Origin: Allobosea sp. CRIB-10
GTDB taxonomy: Bacteria > Pseudomonadota > Alphaproteobacteria > Rhizobiales > Beijerinckiaceae
Reading direction: 5' to 3'
DNA: 64,000 nt
NCBI RefSeq assembly: GCF_900112185.1
Contig: NZ_FOKP01000019.1
Location: 60,715-124,714 of the forward strand
Part shown: positions 24,422 through 32,343 of the stretch, piece by piece
Layout of the letters: every line of letters begins with the position of its first letter
How positions within the stretch are numbered: the stretch's first letter is position 1
Position numbers and translations under genes: made by a program
Notes under the pieces: generated by a model
What the model was told of the DNA's origin: nothing
What the model saw: only the letters and a program-made list of their open reading frames with translations
Databases searched by the model: none

Positions 24422-25563
24422 ATCCGAATCGAGGCGAAGAACATGGCGAACAGCCCGTCGACCACGATGACCATGAAGATCGCCTTCACCACCGATGCCG
24501 TCACCTGATGGCCGAGCGATTCGGCCGAGCCCTTCACCGCCAGCCCCTCGATCGAGGCGATCAGCCCGATCACGAACGCCATGAACGGGGCCTTGATGAG
24601 GCCGACCGCGAAATGCTGCCAGGTGATCACGGATTTCAGGCGGTCGAGATAGGTGTCAAGGCCGATGCCGCCATAGAGCCAGCTGACCAGCCCGGCGCCG
24701 ACGAGGCCGGACATCGCCGAGATGAAGGTCAGGATCGGCAGCGCGATGATCAGCGCCAGGATGCGCGGCACCACCAGCACCTCGATCGGGTCGAGCCCCA
24801 TCACCCGGAGCGCGTCGATCTCCTCGCGCATCTTCATCGAGCCGATTTCGGCAGTGAAAGCGGAGCCGGAGCGGCCGGCGACCATGATCGAGGTCAGCAG
24901 CACCGAGAGTTCGCGCAGGACGAGGATGCCGGTCAGGTTGACGACGAAGGCGGTGGCGCCGAAGCGCTGGAGCTGGAAGATGCCCTGCTGCGCGACGATG
25001 CAGCCGACCAGGAACGAGATCAGGATGATGATCGGCGCGCCGTTGAAGGCGATCAGCTCGATCTGATTGACGAGCGAAGGGCCGCGGAAACGCCGCGGTC
25101 CGAACAGCGCGCCGACGCAGCCCGCCATCACTTCCCCGAGGAAGATGGCGCCGCCGGCGAGGTCGCGGCCGAAGCGAGTGACGCCTTGGCCGATATCGAC
25201 GAGAACGGTGACGAGCCCGATCGGATGGACCGGCGGCTGGTAGTCGGTGACGTTGCGCTCGACCTCTCGCAGGAGCACCGCGTGCTCCGGGCGACGGCTG
25301 GTCAATTCGACGGAAACGCCCTTCGCCTCGCCCGCCTGCTTGACCTGGTCGAGCACATAGGCGCCGAGCGTGTCGAGGCGCTCGATGGCCGACAGGTCGA
25401 GCCGCGCCTGACGCACGCTGCCGACGCGCTTGGACAGTTCGCTGGCCAGCGCCTCGAGACGCGGCGCCCGCCCGACGCTCCAGCGCCCCGCCAGCGACAC
25501 GACCAGGACGCCGCCATCGTCGCGATAGACTGCCTGCGGCTCAACGTCGTCGGCGACAGCCAT
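24418..25563 (-). CDS. mlaE: Mla-type permease with N-terminal STAS domain
   Basis: A 381-residue fusion. Residues about 15-110 form a STAS/MlaB-like domain (GGVLVVSLAGRWSVGRAP, then RLDLSAIERLDTLGAYVL). The rest is the MlaE permease with LIAFNGAPIIILISFLVGCIVAQQG, the ELSVLLTSIMVAGRSGSAFTAEIGSMKMREEIDALRVMGLDP loop and GLIASIEGLAVKGSAESLG. The fusion replaces the separate mlaB gene of enterobacteria. The ATG at 25563 was chosen over an upstream one 7 codons earlier because the domain starts soon after it. It is first in the operon mlaE-mlaF-mlaD-lipoprotein. Confidence 0.9.
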   Translation of the reverse strand: MAVADDVEPQAVYRDDGGVLVVSLAGRWSVGRAPRLEALASELSKRVGSVRQARLDLSAIERLDTLGAYVLDQVKQAGEAKGVSVELTSRRPEHAVLLREVERNVTDYQPPVHPIGLVTVLVDIGQGVTRFGRDLAGGAIFLGEVMAGCVGALFGPRRFRGPSLVNQIELIAFNGAPIIILISFLVGCIVAQQGIFQLQRFGATAFVVNLTGILVLRELSVLLTSIMVAGRSGSAFTAEIGSMKMREEIDALRVMGLDPIEVLVVPRILALIIALPILTFISAMSGLVGAGLVSWLYGGIGLDTYLDRLKSVITWQHFAVGLIKAPFMAFVIGLIASIEGLAVKGSAESLGHQVTASVVKAIFMVIVVDGLFAMFFASIRM

Positions 25564-25586
25564 GACGGTTCGCCTGCTCCCCACGC

Positions 25587-26774
25587 TCAGATTCGGCCCC
25601 CAAGACCTGTATTGCCGCGCGCCCGAAGGATGGCAAGGGCCGCCAAGACCAGCCCGAGCAGCGCGACCGGCACCATGGCGAGGAATACGCCAGGGCCGAA
25701 CAGGCGGTAGAGATAGCCGGAGAGAACCGTCATTACCCCCATGGCAAGCGCACCGGCGGCGACGAGGCGGCCCTGCGCGGCCGCCCGGCGCGCGTCCGGG
25801 GCAAGCGCCGACACCGCCGCCAGCGAGCCGAGATGCGCGCAGCCGAAGGTGATCCCGTGCAGGAGTTGCAGCAGGAAGGTGAGCGACAGATTTAGGTCGG
25901 CGCTCATCGCGCCGAAGCGCAATGCCGCCACGAGCGCCGCGATCGCGATCCAGCGCAGGCCGACGAGACCGCGCGCAGCGATGCCGCCCGCGATCAGGAA
26001 GACGGCGATCTCGGCGAGGACACCGACAGCCCAGAGCCAGCCGATCGCCTCGCCGCTGAAACCGAGGCTGCGCCAGTGCAACGAGCCGAAGGCATAGAGC
26101 GCGGCATGGGTGGCGTTGACGCAGGCCGCAGCCCCGACCGCCAGCCAGAACGGCAGCTTGAAGCTGGCGGGGGGCGCTCCTTGCCGGACGGCCGACGCGA
26201 TGCCGCCCGGTGGCGACGGAGCCTGCAGCGCGGCGAGCGCCGCCAGCGAACTGCTGCCGGCGAGGACGAAGGGGATCAGCCAGGCGCCATGCTGCGCGAT
26301 CAGATAGCCGCCGGCGAGATTCGAGAGCACGAACGTCACCGAGCCCCAGAGCCTGACGCGGCCATAATCCCTCAGCGCGCCCGCCTTCACCTGCTCGGTG
26401 GTCAGGACGTCGGCGAGCGGCACCACGCCCGACAATGCGATGGCGCTGAGCGCCGTCAGCATCGCGATCGGAACGAGTTGGTCCTGGGGTGCGAGAGCAA
26501 AATAGAGCGTCGCCGCGAGCGCATTCAGCAGGGCGAGCAGGAGATTTGGCTGCAGACGGTCACCGAGCCCCGTCACTGACGACGCGACAAAGACGCGCAC
26601 CAGGATCGGGATCGCCAGGACATAGCCGATGTCGATATCGCTCAGCCCCTTCGAGGCGAGCCAGACCGGGAAAAAGGGCAGATAGAAGCCGACGCCGAGA
26701 AAGTTCAGCGCGTGCATCAGCGACAGGCGTGCCGCCAGCAGGCGCGAGAATCCGGACCGGAGCGGCGGTGACAT
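25587..26774 (-). CDS. MFS transporter (HcaT-like group)
   Basis: A 395-residue, 12-segment inner-membrane transporter. HALNFLGVGFYLPFFPVWLASKGLS in segment 1 and DYGRVRLWGSVTFVLSNLAGGYLI between segments 4 and 5 match the MFS_1_like/HcaT subgroup, which contains phenylpropionate and nucleoside symporters as well as orphan permeases. It ends 23 bp upstream of mlaE on the same strand, so it may be transcribed into the Mla operon, although no functional link is known. Substrate unknown. Confidence 0.8.
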   Translation of the reverse strand: MSPPLRSGFSRLLAARLSLMHALNFLGVGFYLPFFPVWLASKGLSDIDIGYVLAIPILVRVFVASSVTGLGDRLQPNLLLALLNALAATLYFALAPQDQLVPIAMLTALSAIALSGVVPLADVLTTEQVKAGALRDYGRVRLWGSVTFVLSNLAGGYLIAQHGAWLIPFVLAGSSSLAALAALQAPSPPGGIASAVRQGAPPASFKLPFWLAVGAAACVNATHAALYAFGSLHWRSLGFSGEAIGWLWAVGVLAEIAVFLIAGGIAARGLVGLRWIAIAALVAALRFGAMSADLNLSLTFLLQLLHGITFGCAHLGSLAAVSALAPDARRAAAQGRLVAAGALAMGVMTVLSGYLYRLFGPGVFLAMVPVALLGLVLAALAILRARGNTGLGGRI

Positions 26775-26876
26775 GCCCTTGGCAGCGATTTCTTAAAGAA
26801 TCAGCAGCAATTTTGCCGATGGGCATCTTCGGCCGGCGACATGCGATTCGGCCAGCCCATGGAGAGCAGTCTGGCC

Positions 26877-27767
26877 ATGAGCGACGCGCGTTCGCTATTT
26901 CCGCTGAGCGCGGCCGACTATGACGCGATCGCGGCTGCCGTGATGGAGACGGCGCGCGGCCGTTGGTTCCTGGCCGAATATGCCAGGCGCAACCGGCAGG
27001 CCGACACCGAGATGGTGCTGTCGGCGATCGCCCGCCTCGAGCGGCTCTGCACCGTTCCTGCCGCGTCAGCGGAATTCAGCCCCGAGCTCTCGGAAACCGC
27101 CCGCGCCATTGCTGAACTGCACGATGATCTCGACCGCTCGGGCGTCAGCGGCACGTCCTCGCGCCTGTCGGCGCGCATTCAAGAAGCGGCCTCCGGCATC
27201 CTCGACGCCGCCGAAGCAATCCAGGAGATCGCCTGGACATTGCGCGAGGATGGGGCCGCGCCCGAGCTCTGCGACCGGCTCGACCGGCGCGCGACCGAGA
27301 TCCACGGGACGACGACGATCATCGAGGCCGGCGCGAACCAGATCGAGAAGGTCGCCGACACCATCGCCATGCTCGATGCGAGCCTGCGCGATACGGCCGA
27401 GGGCTCCACCGCCTTCCTACTCGATACGCCGCCTCCTGCTCCGATCGTATCGGCGGCACCGCAACCACCGATGTCTACGAAGCCCGCGACCGATCCAGGC
27501 GACATCGACGTGGTCGAGGCCAGCACGCAGCAGCGCGCGCCTCTGAGCGAGGCCGGGCTGGGCCAACAGACACGCCCTTATCGTCGGCGCAACAGCACCC
27601 AGGTGGCCGAGGACGATATCGCCTTCGCCGATATCGGCGCGCCGGCCGAGGCGATCATGCTGCCGGACACGGCGAGTTCGGCCCGTCTCGAGCTCAGCTA
27701 TTCCGAAGCGGATCTGCGGGCGATCGCCTCGCTGCCGGTCGAGGACCGGCTGCATTTCTTCGGCTGA
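26877..27767 (+). CDS. Conserved hypothetical protein, helical, possibly CheZ-like
   Basis: A 296-residue cytoplasmic protein of unknown function. The N-terminus has ARGRWFLAEYARRNRQADTEMVLSAIARLE, a stretch I recognise as recurring in rhizobial proteins. A long helical region follows (IQEAASGILDAAEAIQEIAWTLREDG, then CDRLDRRATEIHGTTTIIEAGANQIEKVADTIAMLD), reminiscent of CheZ-type four-helix proteins. A Pro-rich linker and the C-terminal SYSEADLRAIASLPVEDRLHFFG, possibly a short interaction tail, complete it. The start at 26877 has GGAGAG 10 nt upstream; ATGs at 26841 and 26859 have no such site. No motif proves a phosphatase. Confidence 0.6.
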   Translation: MSDARSLFPLSAADYDAIAAAVMETARGRWFLAEYARRNRQADTEMVLSAIARLERLCTVPAASAEFSPELSETARAIAELHDDLDRSGVSGTSSRLSARIQEAASGILDAAEAIQEIAWTLREDGAAPELCDRLDRRATEIHGTTTIIEAGANQIEKVADTIAMLDASLRDTAEGSTAFLLDTPPPAPIVSAAPQPPMSTKPATDPGDIDVVEASTQQRAPLSEAGLGQQTRPYRRRNSTQVAEDDIAFADIGAPAEAIMLPDTASSARLELSYSEADLRAIASLPVEDRLHFFG

Positions 27768-27778
27768 ATTCGTCGGGC

Positions 27779-28660
27779 TCAGTTCTCGCGCTTCAAGGCA
27801 CTCTCATGCCAGCGCCGCAGCAGCAGATGCGAGATCAGGCTGGTCGCCAGGAAGATGGCGATGCCCGAGAGCGAGATCATCAGCAGCGCCGCGAAGACGC
27901 GCGGGATCTTGAGCTGGTAGCCCGCCTCGAGGATGCGATAGGCCAGCCCCGATTCCGAACCGCCCGTCCCCGCCACGAACTCGGCGACGACGGCGCCGAT
28001 CAGCGCGAGCCCGCCCGAGATCTTGAGACCTGCGAGGAAATAGGGCAGCGCCGCCGGCAGCTTGAGATAGCGCAGCGTCTGCCAGCGCGTCGCGCCATGC
28101 AGCTGGAAGAAATTGATCAGGTTGTGATCGGCCGAGTTCAGCCCGAGGATGGTGTTCGACAGGATCGGGAAGAAGGCGACGATCCAGGCGCAGATCAAGA
28201 GCGAGAGATTGATGTCGCCGGCCCAGATGATGATCAGCGGCGCGATCGCGACGATCGGCGTGACCTGCAGGATCACCGCATAGGGCAGAAGCGCCATCTC
28301 CAGCCATTTCGACTGGGTGAACAATACGGCGAGCGCGACGCCGACGATCACCGCCGCCGCCAGCGCCATGAAGGTGATGCGCAAGGTGATCCAGAGCGAG
28401 GCCGAGAGCGTGCCCCAGTCGGCGATCAGGGTCTGGCCGACCAGGAGCGGTCCGGGCAGCACATAGGACGGCACCTCGTTCCAGCGCACGGCGAACTCCC
28501 AGAGCCCGAGCACTAGGATGCCGACGAAGATCGGGGCGAGGATGCGCGGCCAGAAGCTGACCGGCAGGCCGAGGATGGTGGGCTCGGCGAGTGCGAGCGG
28601 GCGGGCCTCGGCATCGGTGCCGTCATGCGGCACTGCGGTGGACGGAGAGGCAGAACTCAT
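27779..28660 (-). CDS. NitT/TauT-type ABC transporter permease
   Basis: A 293-residue permease with about six membrane spans. The BPD_transp_1 coupling loop reads FFQLHGATRWQTLRYLKLPAALPYFLAGLKISGG, typical of SsuC/TauC/ThiX-like permeases, and is followed by AEFVAGTGGSESGLAYRILEAG. The ATG at 28660 overlaps the ATPase stop by 4 bp; the open frame continuing upstream is inside the ATPase gene. It works with the ATPase (28657-29463) and the NMT1-type binding protein (29573-30601). Confidence 0.9.
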   Translation of the reverse strand: MSSASPSTAVPHDGTDAEARPLALAEPTILGLPVSFWPRILAPIFVGILVLGLWEFAVRWNEVPSYVLPGPLLVGQTLIADWGTLSASLWITLRITFMALAAAVIVGVALAVLFTQSKWLEMALLPYAVILQVTPIVAIAPLIIIWAGDINLSLLICAWIVAFFPILSNTILGLNSADHNLINFFQLHGATRWQTLRYLKLPAALPYFLAGLKISGGLALIGAVVAEFVAGTGGSESGLAYRILEAGYQLKIPRVFAALLMISLSGIAIFLATSLISHLLLRRWHESALKREN

Positions 28661-29463
28661 GCGCCGATCGCCTCCTTGAGCTTGCCGGAGGCGAGCCGGC
28701 AGAGATGGGCGTATTCGGCCGAGGTCCGGAACAATTCGTCGCGCGGATAGGGCGCGGAGACGTCGAGATCGGCCATGACGCGGCCGGGGCGCGCCGCCAT
28801 CACCACGATGCGCTGCGAGAGATAGACCGACTCGAAGACCGAATGGGTGACGAAGACGGCGGTGAAGCGCTCGCGCCACCACAGGTTCAGGAGATCGTCG
28901 TTGAGGCGGTGGCGGGTGATCTCGTCGAGCGCGGCGAAGGGCTCGTCCATCAGGAGGATTTTTGGCCGCATCACCAGAGCGCGGGCGATCGAGACGCGCA
29001 TCTTCATGCCGCCGGAGAGCTCGCGCGGATAGGATTTCTCGAAGCCCTTCAGCCCGACCAGCGCCAGCATCTGGGCCGCGCGCTCCTCAGCTTCGCGCTT
29101 CGGGACATGTTTCAGGACCAGCGGCAACATGACGTTGGCGAGCGCATTGGCCCAGGGCATCAGTGTCGGATCCTGGAAGACGAAGCCGAGATCACGCCCC
29201 GCCTTGTCCTCGCCCGCGCCGGGCCAGTCGATCGTGCCTGTGGACGGGCTGCCGAGCCCGGCGACCATGCGCAGCAGGGTCGACTTGCCGCAGCCGGAGG
29301 GGCCGAGCAGGCTGACGAACTCGCCGGTGCCGAGATCGAGATCGACATCGCGCACGGCGATGGTGCCGTTGGCGAACTGCTTGGAGACCCGCCGGATCGA
29401 GACGAGCGGAGCCCCGCTCGCCTGCCCCCCCGCCGGATGTGTGCTCAGATAGGCTGTGTCCAA
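28657..29463 (-). CDS. NitT/TauT-type ABC transporter ATP-binding protein
   Basis: A 268-residue ATPase. Visible motifs are Walker A LLGPSGCGKSTLLRMVAG, Q-loop FVFQDPTLMPW, signature RELSGGMKMRVSIARAL, Walker B ILLMDEPFAALDE and H-loop VFVTHSVFESVYL. FQDPTLMPW with MDEPFAALDE is the SsuB/TauB/NrtD pattern. Expression is preceded on the transcript by the binding-protein gene, with a palindromic repeat in the 109-bp gap. Confidence 0.92.
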   Translation of the reverse strand: MDTAYLSTHPAGGQASGAPLVSIRRVSKQFANGTIAVRDVDLDLGTGEFVSLLGPSGCGKSTLLRMVAGLGSPSTGTIDWPGAGEDKAGRDLGFVFQDPTLMPWANALANVMLPLVLKHVPKREAEERAAQMLALVGLKGFEKSYPRELSGGMKMRVSIARALVMRPKILLMDEPFAALDEITRHRLNDDLLNLWWRERFTAVFVTHSVFESVYLSQRIVVMAARPGRVMADLDVSAPYPRDELFRTSAEYAHLCRLASGKLKEAIGA

Positions 29464-29491
29464 AGGCCTGACGATCCGTTGTGTGGAGAGC

Positions 29492-29568
29492 CGTCATTCT
29501 CGGGCGGAGCGGAGCGCAGACCCGAGAATCTCCGGCAAGAGATGCTCGGGACAAGCCTGAGCATGACG
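29492..29568. repeat. Palindromic intergenic repeat, family A, reverse orientation
   Basis: CGTCATTCTCGGGCGGAGCG through GAGCATGACG is the reverse complement of the family A element, reduced to 77 bp. It lies between the binding-protein gene and the ATPase gene of the NMT1-type importer, the same junction at which repeats occur in two other importers in this window. Confidence 0.75.
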
Positions 29569-29572
29569 CATT

Positions 29573-30601
29573 TCAGGGCTTGCCGACGCCCTTGTTGATG
29601 AACTCGAGGCTGTAGGCCTTCTTCACGTCGACGCCCGCGGGGATGACGCCGGCCTCGGTCATGGTCTTGGCGAAGCTTTCCCAGCGCGCATCGGTCATGG
29701 CGCCGATGCCGAGCGTCTTCGCATCCCCCGAGGCGACGATGCCGTTGTCGTTCATCACCTTGAGGGCGTAGTCGATCTTCTCCTGATCCATGTCGGGATT
29801 GTCTTTCAGGATCCGGGCATTGGCGGCAGCGATGTTCGGGCCGCCCTTCATGTACTCGGCCCAGCCTTCGGCGGTCGCGTCGACGAAGCGCTGCACGATC
29901 TCCTTCTTCTCCTGCACCATCTTGCGGGAGATCGTGATCGTCGTGTTGTAGTTCTCGAAGCCGGCATCGGCGAGGAGATGGACGACCGGCTCGACGCCGG
30001 CCTTGCGGATGACGAAGGGCTCGGAAGACAGGAAGCCCTGCTGGGTCAGCTTCTTGTCGGCCAGGAACGGCGCCATGTTGAAGGTGTAGGGCCGAATCTG
30101 CTCGTCGCGATAGCCGAATTTCAGCTTCAGGAACGGCCAGAAGCCGACGCGGGCCTGCGCCGCGATCAGGATCGGCTTGTCCTTGAGGGCAGCGAGCGTG
30201 TCGTTGCCCTGGCCGGGATGCGAGATCAGGACCTGCGGGTCCTTCTGGAAGATCGAGGCGATGCAGAGGAAGGGCAGGTTCTCCTGCGCGAAGCTGAGCG
30301 CCTCCAGCGAATTGCCCATAATCATGTCGACACGGCCGCCGAGCAGGAGCTGGGTCGGGTTCTGCTGCGGACCACCCGGCCGAATCTCGACGTCGAGCCC
30401 GTACTTCTTGTAGATGCCGTTGGCGGCGGCGAGATAGAAGCCGCCATGCTCGGTCTGGGCGCGCCAGTTGGTCTGGTAGCTAACCTTGTCGAGGGTCTGC
30501 GCATTGACGCGCGCACCCGGCAATGGGATCAGCACCGAGGCGGCCGAGCCACCGAGCAGGCCGAGCGCAGCGCGCCGGTCGAGGCGATACTTCATCGTCA
30601 T
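29573..30601 (-). CDS. NMT1/THI5-type ABC transporter substrate-binding protein
   Basis: A 342-residue periplasmic binding protein. The leader MTMKYRLDRRAALGLLGGSA has a twin-arginine-like RRxxLG before the hydrophobic core and an ARVNA cleavage region, so Tat export is plausible. Mature residues VSYQTNWRAQTEHGGFYLAAANGIYKKYGLDVEIRPGG are the NMT1/THI5 family hallmark; relatives bind pyrimidines, sulfonates or nitrate. ATG 30601 was chosen over a longer upstream frame because a GGAGGGGG-type ribosome site and the leader fit there. The divergent creatininase-family gene suggests an N-heterocyclic or amide ligand, which is an inference only. Confidence 0.88.
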   Translation of the reverse strand: MTMKYRLDRRAALGLLGGSAASVLIPLPGARVNAQTLDKVSYQTNWRAQTEHGGFYLAAANGIYKKYGLDVEIRPGGPQQNPTQLLLGGRVDMIMGNSLEALSFAQENLPFLCIASIFQKDPQVLISHPGQGNDTLAALKDKPILIAAQARVGFWPFLKLKFGYRDEQIRPYTFNMAPFLADKKLTQQGFLSSEPFVIRKAGVEPVVHLLADAGFENYNTTITISRKMVQEKKEIVQRFVDATAEGWAEYMKGGPNIAAANARILKDNPDMDQEKIDYALKVMNDNGIVASGDAKTLGIGAMTDARWESFAKTMTEAGVIPAGVDVKKAYSLEFINKGVGKP

Positions 30602-30885
30602 GGCCGAACCCCCTCCATCTTTTCGCGAACCTGTTACCGGACCGCAAAACCCTTGCGCCCGGCAAGCAGCTTGTATGCCACGGCCGATAGGCCGCTGGAA
30701 ATGCGTCGCTGTTGGCTTTCGCACAGACAGACCGCGCCGACGAGGCTCCAGGCTGCATGGCATGCGCGTACCATCAGCCCTTCCCTCGTCACCTTCGGAC
30801 ATTATGCTGCGTGATCCTGCCGCCTCGAGGCAGCAGGCGCGAATCGCGGGGCCGCCCGCAGCTTCATCGTCGAGACTTCGAGATC

Positions 30886-31686
30886 ATGACCGCACGCTGC
30901 TGGGGCGACCTGAAGACCACCGACTTCGCCGGCCTCTCGCCCGAGACGACCATCGCCGTGCTGCCGCTCGCCGCGATCGAGCAGCACGGGCCACACCTGC
31001 CTGTGTCGGTCGATACCACCGTGATGAGCGCGATGCTGGCGCTGGCGATGCCGCAGGTTCCGGCCGGGCTCGATGTGCTGGTGCTGCCGACGCAGGCGAT
31101 CTGCAAGTCGAACGAGCACCTGCATTCGCCGGGCACGCTGACGATCTCCTGGGAAAGCGCGATCCGCAGCTGGATCGAGATCGGCGAGAGCGTGAAGCGC
31201 GCCGGCCTGCGCAAGCTCGTGCTCGTCACCTCCCATGGCGGCAATGTCGACCCGATGAAGGTGGTGGCGCGCGAGCTGCGCGTCAGCCAGGGAATGTTCG
31301 CGGTCTCGACCTCCTGGAGCAATTTCGGCCTGCCACCGGAGCTTTATGGCGAGATGGACGCCAGACATGGCATCCATGCCGGCGACATCGAGACCTCGCT
31401 GATGCTGCATTTCCGGCCCGACCTCGTCGACATGAGCCAGGCCGGCCGCTTCGTGCCGAGGACGGTCGAGATGGCGGACGAGGGCTACACATGGCTGCGG
31501 CCGACGGGAGCCCACCCCTTCGCCTGGATGGCGCAGGATGTTCACCCTTCCGGCGCGGCGGGCGATGCCAGCCTCGCCACCGCCGAGAAGGGCAAGGCGA
31601 CGGCCGAGCTCCAGGCCAGGGGCTTCGTCGAGCTGCTGGCTGATGTGGCGCGGTTTCCGCTGGCGAAGCTGCACAAGGCCAACTGA
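30886..31686 (+). CDS. Creatininase-family metallo-amidohydrolase
   Basis: A 266-residue hydrolase. Metal-ligand positions of the family are present: Glu32 and His34 (AAIEQHGPHLP), Asp43 (SVDTT), His117 (TSHGGNVD) and Glu169 (GDIETS). The family contains creatininase and deformylases or amidohydrolases of pyrimidine and flavin metabolism, so the exact reaction is not assignable. The ATG at 30886 was chosen because the conserved WGDLKTTDFAGL motif starts right after it. It is divergent from the NMT1-type importer, suggesting that it may act on the imported compound. Confidence 0.82.
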   Translation: MTARCWGDLKTTDFAGLSPETTIAVLPLAAIEQHGPHLPVSVDTTVMSAMLALAMPQVPAGLDVLVLPTQAICKSNEHLHSPGTLTISWESAIRSWIEIGESVKRAGLRKLVLVTSHGGNVDPMKVVARELRVSQGMFAVSTSWSNFGLPPELYGEMDARHGIHAGDIETSLMLHFRPDLVDMSQAGRFVPRTVEMADEGYTWLRPTGAHPFAWMAQDVHPSGAAGDASLATAEKGKATAELQARGFVELLADVARFPLAKLHKAN

Positions 31687-31689
31687 CAG

Positions 31690-31799
31690 GCGTCATGCTC
31701 GGGCTTGACCCGAGCATCTCGTGCCGGAGGAGGCTCCTATGAGCGCCTTGTTGTCAGGAGATTCTCGGGTCTGCGCTTCGCTCCGCCCGAGAATGACGC
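31690..31799. repeat. 110-bp palindromic intergenic repeat, family A, full-length copy 2
   Basis: It starts GCGTCATGCTCGGGCTTGACC and ends CTCCGCCCGAGAATGACGC. It is the same length as the copy at 216-325 and differs from it at only a few positions, mainly in the middle. It separates the creatininase-family gene from the convergent soxR gene. No coding content is seen. Confidence 0.85.
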
Positions 31800-31806
31800 C
31801 TCTTTC

Positions 31807-32268
31807 TCAATCCGGATCGAGCAGCCTCGGCCCTGCCCCCTGCTTGCCGAGTTCGTCCCAGGGGTTGTGCAGCGGGCAGCTCTTCACCGAGAGGCAGCCA
31901 CAGCCGATGCAGTCGGTGAGGTGGTCGCGCAGGCGCGTCAGCCGGTCGATGCGATGCTCAAGCTCCTCCTTCCAGGCGGCGGAGAGCCGGGTCCAGTCCT
32001 CCGCCGTCGGCGTGCGCTCCTGCGGCAGCGCCTTGAAGGCCTCGCGGATGGTCTTGAGCGGGATGCCGGTGCGCTGCGCCACCTTGATGATGGCGACGCG
32101 GCGCAGCACCTCGCGCGGATAGCGACGCTGATTGCCGGCATTGCGGCGACTGCGGATCAGGCCTTCGGCCTCGTAGAAGTGCAATGCGGAGACCGCGATG
32201 CCGCTACGGCTCGCGACCTGGCCGACGCTGAGATCGTCGGCGAACAGATTGCGGGCTGGGTGCTTCAT
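31807..32268 (-). CDS. soxR: Redox-sensitive transcriptional activator SoxR
   Basis: A 153-residue MerR-family regulator. The N-terminal winged helix is SVGQVASRSGIAVSALHFYEAEGLI. The [2Fe-2S] cluster motif Cys120-x2-Cys123-x-Cys125-x5-Cys131 (DCIGCGCLSVKSC) matches E. coli SoxR nearly residue for residue. Oxidation of the cluster by redox-cycling compounds or superoxide activates transcription. It is divergent from an FMN-reductase gene whose promoter holds a SoxR-type dyad in a 19-bp spacer (32274-32304). There is no soxS, as expected outside enterobacteria. Confidence 0.96.
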   Translation of the reverse strand: MKHPARNLFADDLSVGQVASRSGIAVSALHFYEAEGLIRSRRNAGNQRRYPREVLRRVAIIKVAQRTGIPLKTIREAFKALPQERTPTAEDWTRLSAAWKEELEHRIDRLTRLRDHLTDCIGCGCLSVKSCPLHNPWDELGKQGAGPRLLDPD

Positions 32269-32273
32269 GGCTC

Positions 32274-32304
32274 TTGACCTTAACCTTACTTAAGGTCTTA
32301 TAGA
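32274..32304 (+). promoter_or_regulatory. SoxR-controlled promoter (SoxR box)
   Basis: The -35 TTGACC (32274-32279) and -10 TATAGA (32299-32304) are separated by 19 bp, the over-long spacer typical of MerR/SoxR promoters. The spacer carries the dyad ACCTTAACCTTACTTAAGGT (32277-32296), whose outer seven bases on each side are perfectly inverted. It reads toward the FMN reductase at 32344. Because soxR starts at 32268, autoregulation on the other strand is likely. Confidence 0.85.
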
Positions 32305-32343
32305 GATCGCTCCGCTGCACCGCCAGCCCCTCGGAGCCCTCCC

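Noticed and set aside
22154..24508. A 784-codon open frame on the + strand opposite the mla genes
   Set aside because: It is rich in D, R, Q, H and G, as is usual for the complement of GC-rich genes. It has no family motif and lies fully on top of mlaD, mlaF and the lipoprotein gene, whose motifs are certain.
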